Program-made: the position numbers and the translations under genes
Assembly: GCA_963573315.1 (NCBI GenBank)
Contig: OY752141.1
Location: 124,001 to 188,000, forward strand
Direction of reading: 5' to 3'
DNA: 64,000 nt
Origin: Entomortierella parvispora
Lineage: Eukaryota; Mortierellomycota; Mortierellomycetes; Mortierellales; Mortierellaceae
Notes under the pieces: model-generated
Told to the model about the DNA's origin: nothing
The model's database searches: none
What the model saw: the letters and a program-made list of their open reading frames with translations, nothing else
In this document: one piece after another, positions 56,035 through 64,000 of the stretch
Layout of the letters: each line of letters starts with the position of its first letter
Numbering within the stretch: the first letter of the stretch is position 1

Positions 56035-56619
56035 AATGATGTCTAAAATTGCAGGACGTATGAATCTGGACTTTGGGATACCTTCCTCCTAGAATGGGAC
56101 GAGGGACAACTGCTGCCTGAATGCCAGAGGGAGGAGAGTCGAAAGCGAGTGCTTAAGGGGGCAGGTTCCACGCGATCCAACATAAAAAATCACGTGCTTG
56201 ATTCGATCACGATCCAAACCGCGGATCTCAGGCCAGGATGGGCACCGTCAGCGGCAGGGCCTTTGTTGTAGATCGGTGCATCCGCGCATCCATGCTGGTT
56301 GGGCCCGATCTTCATTGCCTGCCAGGATCAGGATCGAAGGAGCAAGGACGGAAGAAGAGTTGAAAAGGGCCCTTTCATTTTGAGCACGCACGCACATATA
56401 CACAGAGAGAGAGAAACAGGCATTCCATCTTCCTCCAACCAGATAGAACGCATTTCCAAATGTCTTTTCTCCTCTTTCCTCCGCTCCTCGTTCTTGTTCC
56501 TCCCTGCCTGTCTCCTTCTTTGTCCTTCTCCACACTCGCTTCCTTTTCATCCAACAAAACCAACCGAGTGCACAGATCAACGTCGTTGTTGGTTCTCCTC
56601 GTCCACTTCGCATCGCATC
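56035..56619. promoter_or_regulatory. Upstream region of the CTL transporter
   Basis: 585 bp between two plus-strand genes. After the F-box 3' flank it contains a GAGAGAGAG stretch near 56405-56414 and a CT-rich leader (56460-56560) before the ATG. No clear TATA box. Confidence 0.4.
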
Positions 56620-58964
56620 ATGGCATCTCCACACTATCCTCCTCCAGAGCAAAACCAAAACTACGCCCCACCGCCTCAGCAGAACTATGCCCCACCTCAG
56701 CAAAACTATGCCCCACCACCCCAGCAACAATACCACGCGCAACAACAACCCCATTACAACCCGGATCAACAACAACCTAACTGGGGTCTACATCCAGATC
56801 AACAGCACCAGTACTTTGGGACAGGACCAGCGGGACCGACCCAGGGCCAGCCTATGACGGGCGTGGTACCTCCGAGCTACGAGACTGCGCCGTACGGCAC
56901 CGTGAACCCAGAGTCGGGTTTGCCAGCGAAATTCAACCCTCGGCCACGTTATAACGACTGCTGGGCATTCTTCCTCTTTATTGCCCAGCTGGCGGCGTTT
57001 GTCGTGCTGTCATACTTTGCAATCGACAAGATCCATCAGGACAGAAGATATAACGATGGTCTGGATGGGGGCAATCAATTCCAACAACCTCCCGGACGCA
57101 CCCCTGGCAGTCAGTACAGCGGATTCTTTTCAAGGAGTGGACTCATCACGATGCTCATCTCGATCCTCGTCGGCGCCGTCATTGCCGTGCTTTACTTTTT
57201 GCTGACACAGGCGTAAGCAATTCTACTGTGGAATGAAGAATGCAGTTCAGCAGATTGATCATCCACCCCTACCTTCCAACGTCGCTCACCCGCCTCTTTT
57301 ATTCTCTACCTCTCTCTCTCCCTCTTTCTCTCTCTGTGGTATCCATTCAACAGATTCCCGCGCCAGGTGATCAAGGTACAGGAGAACCTTTTAGTGCAAG
57401 GAAGTGTAATATCGAGTTTCTCTTTTCTGAAGCTTTGACAACTATTGTTTTCATAGGTGACATTTGCCTTGAGCATCATCGCGTATCTTGCCATTGCCAT
57501 CTACTACCTAATCAGGCGCCTGTGGTACCCCGGCATCGTGGGTCTCATTTTTGGAGTTCTCTACGCGTTCATGTGGGTGTTTTGGCGGAGTCGCATACCA
57601 TTTGCAACGGTAAGTGGAGACATTGCTTTTTAGTCACGAGAGAAACAGAATCAGTACATCTCGTAAGAGCCCAACGCTCACACCGTATCCGACGTCTATA
57701 GGAAATGTTACGGGCCGTGACAGGCATCTCGCGCCAGTATCCGGCCACCTTTGCTCTTGCGTTCCTTGGCCTCTTCGTCCAGATCGTGTACAGCGTCTAT
57801 TTCATTACCGTCATTGCGGGCTGCTACGAAATGTACTATGACCCAGTGACGCAGACCACACCTGGAAAGCTCAAGGCCTTGATCGTGTTTTGCTTCTTTT
57901 CCTTTTTTTGGACTTCGCAGGTTATCAAGGTATATCCTAGGAAATCGATTTCAATGATATTTTCGATACCAAGGCGACTTAAACATTTGAACAATCCCAT
58001 CGACACATAGAATATCGTTCATGTTACCGTCTCGGGTGTCTTTGCGACCTACTACTTTATGGCAGGATCACCCCAGGGAATGTCAAAGTCACCAACTTTG
58101 GCGAGTTTCAAGAGGGCTTGCACCACTTCCATTGGCAGTATTTGCTTTGGATCTCTGATTATTGCAGGAATCCAGACTCTGCGCGCTATTGCTCAAATGT
58201 TCAGGGGTGAGGGAAACGATGGAATCTTGGCTTTTTTTGCCTGTTTGATCGACTGTATTCTTGGTAAGCGCTCACAACGGCATTCGCCCCGTTGCATAAA
58301 ATGAGGAAGGATCTTCTAACCGACAAAAAAACTGAAACACGTACGGTCTTTTTTTCTCCCTAGGTTGCTTGCAAGGAATTGCCGAGTATATAAACAAGTA
58401 CGCGTTCACTCAAGTGGCCATCTACGGAAAGGCATTTATTCCAGCCGCCAAGGATACCTGGACCATCTTGAAGGATCGTGGAATTGTTCAACTCATCAAC
58501 GACAACCTGATCGGAAACGTGTGGGCTATGGGTGCTATCATAGCAGGGGTAAAGTTGTGTTCTCTGAAAGCTGCTGCTATTATTTTGTTTGTCCTCCCAC
58601 GGTTGGACCAAGAAAGTGATATTGATGCCTGAGCGCGTCTTTTTACGCTTTTATTTTCTTACGCGTTTCATTTTGCTCTCCTGCTTTGTCATAGGTTCTC
58701 TCTGGTTTAGGAAGCTATCTTTACTTGCGCTTTGCAAACCCATCCTTCAACGTTGGCGGAGAGTTCACCTATGTCATTGTGACAATGGCGTTTGTAATGG
58801 GTTTCCAAATGCTCTTCACCGTCGGCACAGTCATTGACTCTGGTGTGGCAACGACGTTTGTAGCCTTGGCTGAGGATCCAGCAGCGTTGGCAAGAACCAA
58901 GCCGGAGCTCTTTGAGCGGATTCGTGCAACATGGCCAGCTGTCGTACAAGGTGTGAACTATTGA
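56620..58964 (+). CDS. Choline-transporter-like (CTL/Pns1) membrane protein
   Basis: Eight or so exons. The N-terminus is a Pro/Gln/Tyr-rich cytosolic tail with repeats of QQNYAPP (about residues 12-40). TM1 follows the conserved YNDCWAFFLFIAQLAAFVVL. A 22-nt exon (57354-57375, FPRQVIK) links to VTFALSIIAYLAIAIYYL. Later hallmarks are ISRQYPATFALAFLGLFVQI, FATYYFMAG, the exon with TLASFKRACTTSIGSICFGS, ILGCLQGIAEYINKYAFTQV, and GSYLYLRFANPSFNVGG. This CTL/Pns1 pattern implies about ten helices in the plasma membrane. Yeast Pns1 has no proven substrate; animal CTL1 carries choline and ethanolamine, so transport of a choline-like compound is only suggested. Ends VVQGVNY. Joins at 57213/57354, 57375/57457 and later keep frame. 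Confidence 0.9.
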
Positions 58965-60946
58965 TAGGAAAGTATGGGCTCGTGCCTGCGCGCAGTGTGT
59001 TTGGGACTTTGTAGCCCATTCGCCGTGCCATCCTCTTCCCCTCCCCTTCTTACAACAAAAAAATATTGCTCTTTTTGATGTTATTTCCCCTCCCCCTCTG
59101 TGCCTCGTCTTCAATCAATTACAATAAAGCAGTAAAAGAGTTGGAACCACAGACTCGACGTATTTGCACATGCAACCGTCCTCTCTTTTACCATTACGGT
59201 ATTTTCCTTGTCGATTGTCTACTGACGTCTTTTTTTGGGAGCAAGAAAAAAAAATCGCCCAGCAACCTGGTAGGACAAACAGTAGGAATAGATCAACAGC
59301 CTCATCCCCCTTGCATCTCTTGTACCCCCATTTCGTTTCAGCTGATGCGTTCCCTGAGCACAGGGCACGGTACAAGGAAGCCCCAGCCAAAGAGATCACA
59401 AGGGCAGCGCAATGGTGGAACGGAATTCATGAACTTTGGGAGACAAACTAAACGAACACAGAGAGCAATTGAACGCTTATGAAGCACCTGGGTTTATGTG
59501 TTAGATGGTCTGTCGACCAAATGGGTTTGCTGGGGGAAAGCCGCTTGGGCGGAGGTGAGGGTAGGTGGGTGGGTATGTGTGGGCTAAATAAAAAACTTGT
59601 TACAGCCCATCCATCCACTGCACTGCCTACTACTGTGCCATGGCTTTCCCTGCGCCTTGGCAGACATCTTTACAGCTCTGCCACCTCACTCGCACCCGTG
59701 GTGACAAGGCCTGCAAACACATCTGCCGGTCGGTTGCATGACATGCATTTACTGCCCATTATTGATTTTTATTTTTTTTGCATCACATTGAAATCATTCT
59801 CGAGCGGGCTAGAAGAGAATCTCGACTAGGTCGAGCGCGAGCACCAAAAAGGAAACAGAGCGAGTGAGCCAAGAGAGGTTACAACGTGTAAACAGTAAGG
59901 GGATTCAGACGGAAAAATAAAAAAGAAAGAGAAAAAGGAAACCTCGGACTCAGAAGGAAGGTCGTAAAGATCTTCATCTCGCCTGGCAGGCAGACCGACG
60001 AGATTGCAAACAGTAATGAGAGAGACACCTCAGTTCCGTTGGAGAGTATTGGAATGAGGTTCGCCTGTCATCATTATTATGTGTTCCTTCCACAGCCAAG
60101 GAGGGAGAACCATAGCGAGGCTCAACAGCCAAACCACTGCGTAGGGAGTTCGTCAGCGTCATTTTTCTCTTGAATCGAGGAATGAGACGGAACAAAGGGA
60201 GCAAGGAGAGGATAGAAGAGGATATAAAGAGCAAAGCGTTTCCTGTCCACCGATTCTTCATCCCCCAAGCTCTTCAGACAGTTCACACATTCATTCGCCC
60301 CTGTCTCTTCACTTTCCTAGCTCGCGTCCATAGCTCTGTGCTCTCCCCACTGCAAGCGCACACACACTCGCACACCCATTCAACAAACAAACAACGATAA
60401 TTTCCGCTCTCTCTCCCAGGCCCTTTGCACATTTCCATTTTTCCTTCCCCCACCCCATTGACGCACGATCGAAAACATTGGCCCCCCGCTTGTGCCACAA
60501 CACCAGATTTCTTTGCCTTGGACGCGCCTGGAAGCCGCCGCATCCTTCTCTTGCTCTCATCCACTCGCTCGTTCTCGCCCTTCTCGTCTTGTGCCACCCC
60601 TCATCCACCGCTCCAGGCAAAGAACGCACAAATTGCACCTCCTGCCTCCATATATAAACGGCCACCCCTCCTCTGTCCCCCTCGCTTTCTCTCTATCTCC
60701 TTTCATAATTCATATCTCCTTTTGATCCTCAATCTTTGAACCCTCAGCAAGGCATCACCTATTAAGACACGCATCTCATTTCTCTCCCTCTCCCTCTCCG
60801 AGATAAAAGAATCAATGACCCACACGTATTCCACAACCAACACTACCCTCTGCTCTCCAACTTTGCCCTTTTCTCCCTCTTCCACAACTTCTTCTTCTTC
60901 TTCTTCTTCTTCCTCATCCTCATCCTCATCCTCTTCATCTTCCAAC
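58965..60946. promoter_or_regulatory. Intergenic region with TATA boxes, upstream of the MGC protein gene
   Basis: 1,982 bp without a supported gene up to the preferred start at 60947. The left part is the CTL 3' flank with A runs. TATA-like elements are TATAAAGA at 60223-60230 and TATATAAA at 60651-60658. CT-rich stretches lie at 60400-60460 and 60680-60800. An in-frame ATG at 60815 precedes a TCT/TCC Ser-codon run (60888-60940). Confidence 0.4.
60651..60658 (+). promoter_or_regulatory. TATA box of the MGC protein gene
   Basis: TATATAAA lies 164 bp before the ATG at 60815 and 296 bp before the ATG at 60947, followed by a CT-rich leader. A start site near 60683 would place both ATGs in the transcript. 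Confidence 0.5.
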
Positions 60947-61351
60947 ATGGGCTGCAAGAAACCTCGTCGCTTCTCGCTGATTCGAATCTTTGGCAACAGC
61001 AACACCCCTCAGCCTTCGTCCTCTTCGATCGAGAACATCCCAGAACACTATCGCGCTTCACACCACCCACAACCATCACACCACCATCACCGCAATGACC
61101 TCCAGTCCAAGCTTTTGCGCGAACGTCGCAACTCTATCGCCTCCATGAGCGACAACAGCATGTTCCGGCCCAAGACCTCCTTTGACGTGAAGGCCTCCCG
61201 TCCATTCCTGTCCCGAGGCAGCTCCCAGGCAACGACCACAGCAGCGCCCGTGATGAATGAAAAGATGCGACAGTTCGATGAGCTTTTGCAGACGCACCGC
61301 GGAGGCACCATCCGTATCTCGCTCACACCCAGTTTGCTTCAGGAACCCTGA
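60947..61351 (+). CDS. Small basic Ser-rich protein with MGC N-terminus
   Basis: 134 residues from the preferred ATG, which gives MGCKKPRRFSLIRIFGNSN; Gly2 and Cys3 followed by basic residues form a classic myristoylation/palmitoylation signal. The upstream in-frame ATG at 60815 would add 44 residues, mostly a Ser run from TCT/TCC repeats, and would hide that signal. The middle is His/Ser-rich (HHHHRNDLQSKLLRERRNSI, with RRNSI a possible kinase site). The C-terminal block NEKMRQFDELLQTHRGGTIR followed by ISLTPSLLQEP looks most conserved in style. No known domain; function unknown, possibly a membrane-bound signalling peptide-like adaptor (inference only). Ends just before a G(14) run near 61469. 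Confidence 0.55.
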   Translation: MGCKKPRRFSLIRIFGNSNTPQPSSSSIENIPEHYRASHHPQPSHHHHRNDLQSKLLRERRNSIASMSDNSMFRPKTSFDVKASRPFLSRGSSQATTTAAPVMNEKMRQFDELLQTHRGGTIRISLTPSLLQEP

Positions 61352-64000
61352 ACCAAGAGCAACCAAAGAGAGCCCTTTGGGAAACAAACGCGTTTCCACA
61401 CCTCCACACCTTTTTTTTTCCGTTTCGTTTCGTCCTATTTTCATGTACAAACCCTGGAGGGAAGTCTGGGGGGGGGGGGGGGGTTTCGACCTTGCCCATC
61501 CCTATCTTTTCGCGACGACTTTTTTCACTGTCTTTTTTTTCATGCCATTCCAAACTGTCCTACTAAAAAACCTGTACAATACTCACCCCGACACACACCC
61601 TCACTCAAAAAGAACAAAAAAGCGACACTCGTAGTTCAATTACTTTAACATAGACCCACAACCCTACTGTACACTTTAATATTTCCCTTTTCTTCTTCTG
61701 CAGCAGGACTGTCGACAAAACCAAGAATACCCAAAAAAACACTGCAACAACAATAACAGCAGCAAGGCTGCAGAGGCTCTTACGAAACCATTTTGGTTGT
61801 TCATATATCAATTTCCTGTTCAATAAAATCTTGTCATTGATTTTTCTCCACAATTTCGGAATGGTGGACGGGAAGGAGGGCCTGGGTTGAGTAATTGGCA
61901 ATTGAACCGTCTCATTGAATATAGCACTCTGGTGGTGGTGATGGTGGTGGGGTAGGACACAATGCGGTGGAACCATGGGAGCGATCATTGATCGGTTTGT
62001 TGCACCGCATTGTTATTTTAATACAGTTGCATCGCCTTCCTTTCCTTTGCCCTTGGCCTCTCGCCCCCTCGTCAGTCTTTCATACCGTTGCCTCAATGCT
62101 TTGCCCTCCTGATCTCGCCTGTCAACTCAATTCTCATCATTCCAGCGTAGATAGACACACTTCTTGTCCGTCCTTGGAGCACAAGGAAAATAAAAAAAAA
62201 AAGATTGGTTTGTGTGACCACAACAGGAAAACAGCACTGACCCTCTGCTTCCCATTCTCCCTGGCTGGGAAGGGTTAAAATTGGGACAATTCTCCATGTT
62301 GGGCGACGACCTGAACACAAAATTGATCAAATGTCAACAAACAATAGCAACAGGAAACAAACAATAAAGAAACACGAATCGCACGTTTCTTCATCCATAA
62401 ATGATGAGGCCATGCCTCTTTCATGCCGAAAGAAAAGTGCTCAATGGTTTATTTGTTTTTTTTTATGGTTTGTTGTGTGCATGGTTGTGCATGGTCTTGC
62501 ATGCACAAAAACCACTTGCTTCCTTTTCCTCCATCCGTCTTGCCCCTCTTCCCCCTTCTTGCCGGCTCCCTCTTCCCCCCCCCCCCCCCCCTTTCTCGAA
62601 ATGCCAGAAGAGTGAAGTGGACTTGAACGACTCGCCTGGGGGATCGTCCTGCAAAAAAAGAAAAAAAAATGGGTGCAAGGTCGTGACCAAGATCAAACAA
62701 AACAAAAAATGACCTCACCTGGCATGTCAAGGGCAAAGACTCCTTCTGTGCTTCACGCCAACGCGCGTTTATTGTGTGCAGACGAGAATCACTGCAGGTC
62801 GCACTTGTCGCGTTTCCTCTTGGACAACCTCACCCTGAGCCATGTGTAACAATTGGTCTTTGCAGATTCCAAAGAGAGAGCGCTTGTCAGCACTCCCCCT
62901 CCCCCTAGCAGGTTCAATGGAAAAGGGTCAACATTACTGACGAGCAAGGAATGGGACGCGGGAGGGGTTGCTGCCGAGGCTTGACCGTTCGACCGCCTCG
63001 AGGCTCTTTGTCCACTGCAGCAATTGCTCTTTTGCAGGAAAAAGAGGAACATGAAGAAGGGAGGAACGAAAGCAGTGACAGCTTCGATGGACGGGCAGTT
63101 TCTCCACGATCCTGAGTTGGGCTCTCCCGCACAGAGACAATAGACATGGCTGCAAAACCAAGGATTCTCTATCCCTGCAAGAAAACCCTCAACTGAGCCC
63201 CTCAGAATCAAATAAAAACAAATGAACCCACCATGCCTTCTCACAAACCAAAATCAGTTCGATCGTCATCGGGATGAGGGGGTTTGTGTTGATTTTGTTG
63301 TCGCTCTGTTGTTGTTGTTGTTGTTGTACTGCTCTCGCATGGTCTGCCCTTCGAGTTTTTTCGATTCTTTGCCGAGATCCGCCCCTTAACGCGTAGAACA
63401 TGGACGCGTCTCCATAGGCTCTTTATTATCTTTTTTGTTTCTCAAAGTGCAGGAACACAGTGAGGTGGAAGGAGAGGAGCTTGAAAACCAAAGTGGTCTA
63501 AAAGGCATCCGAAAAGTAGGTTAGCATTCTTGTCTAACACAATGCTTGTAGCAGCAACAACCCCTCTCCCTCGCTCGTCTGATCATCCCCTATTGTCTGA
63601 ACCAAGGAAAGTGACCGCAGCGAGTCAACGGCGGCTTTAATTTTAGCTAACGAACGATGAACGCACCGTGTCTCAGCCTCTCGTTGGAACAAGCACAATG
63701 AGGATCGTCCTTGGCGGAAGGGCTGTACCTCGCGGGCAATCTCTTTTCTCTCTCCGATCCCTGAAAGCGGTTTACATCTGGTGCCGCCACTAGTGCGCAC
63801 CGTGGAAAAGCTGACAGGGCAAAAGATAGAGAGAGTGCGTCAGTGGGTATTGACGGTGCTGACGCCCGAGGTTCGGGCCTGGCCTGATCTGCCGACAAAG
63901 AGTTGTTTTTTTTCTGTCCAACCAACTGGGCAGTCGCACCTTTTCTTTGTCTTTTTCTCTCTTTCGTTTCGCGCAACGTTTCCTTCCTCCTTCCTCTCCT
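61352..64000. other. Gene-poor right end
   Basis: 2,649 bp. Apart from the doubtful minus-strand membrane frame at 61605-61988, nothing is supported. It has a G(14) run (61469-61482), a C(16) run (62576-62591), a GTT tandem run (63306-63326) and A/T runs. Frames on both strands are short and of skewed composition. The extreme right (63940-64000) becomes CT-rich on the plus strand, so a plus-strand gene may start just beyond the window. Confidence 0.4.
61605..61988 (-). CDS. Doubtful single-helix membrane protein
   Basis: An ATG-initiated frame of 127 residues with a His run near the N-terminus, a Pro/basic middle (QLPITQPRPSFPSTIPKLWR) and one strong hydrophobic segment (SLCSLAAVIVVAVFFWVFLV) after several Lys/Arg, then a basic tail. 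The composition is more protein-like than surrounding frames, but no family is recognised and no splice partners were found. It could equally be chance. It converges with the MGC protein gene, 253 bp apart. Confidence 0.3.
   Translation of the reverse strand: MIAPMVPPHCVLPHHHHHHQSAIFNETVQLPITQPRPSFPSTIPKLWRKINDKILLNRKLIYEQPKWFRKSLCSLAAVIVVAVFFWVFLVLSTVLLQKKKREILKCTVGLWVYVKVIELRVSLFCSF

Noticed and set aside
62789-63800. Overlapping minus-strand frames near the right edge
   Set aside because: Short, mixed-composition frames without splice support or known domains.

Overview
The window is nuclear DNA of a filamentous fungus. The genes are intron-rich, with mostly short GT-AG introns. Their products are eukaryotic core machinery: 26S proteasome, Rab GTPase, Ku80, RNA polymerase I factor, MICOS subunit and Ypp1/TTC7. 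Pyrimidine-rich leaders, a DUF2015 protein, F-box/LRR and CTL proteins, and the protein style (poly-Ser, poly-Gln, His-rich loops) fit an early-diverging fungus, most likely Mortierellomycota. That placement is inference; no rDNA is present to confirm it. I saw no tRNA, rRNA, CRISPR array or mobile element.

Layout. 1-8.2 kb: the 3' end of a Ser-rich protein gene, proteasome subunit Rpn2 (minus) and a very large MICOS Mic26/27-like protein (minus). 8.8-13.8 kb: a SET-domain methyltransferase, a TPR-MYND protein (minus) and a DUF2015 protein. 14.7-27.8 kb: an arrestin-like protein, an amino-acid permease, a CDF zinc transporter and a ThrE/Prm10-type transporter, all plus strand. 29-34.6 kb: a secreted bacterial-type lysyl-endopeptidase-like protease, a mitochondrial TPR protein (minus) and Ypt1/Rab1. 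34.9-43 kb: Ku80 (minus) head to head with an Rrn6-like Pol I factor. 43.4-46.8 kb: a Gli/Zic-like zinc-finger factor (minus). 49.2-61.4 kb: Ypp1/TTC7-like scaffold, F-box/LRR protein, Pns1-like CTL transporter and a small MGC-starting Ser-rich protein. 61.4-64 kb: almost empty, with one doubtful membrane ORF.

The genes do not form one pathway. Several are paired head to head over short shared promoters: TPR-MYND/DUF2015, mito-TPR/Ypt1 and Ku80/Rrn6. Others converge with gaps of 160-370 bp. In at least five genes the TAA stop lies inside an AATAAA hexamer.

The most notable points are: the Mic26/27-like protein carrying tandem LEA-type 11-mers and a huge charged tail; a Ku80 that keeps an animal-like DNA-PKcs-binding C-terminus; a secreted protease of bacterial type; and a fungal tandem CWCH2 (Gli/Zic-like) factor with a coiled coil. 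No clearly undescribed multi-gene system was found. Exon joins were worked out by hand from splice sites and reading frame. Those given with exact coordinates keep frame; others are approximate.
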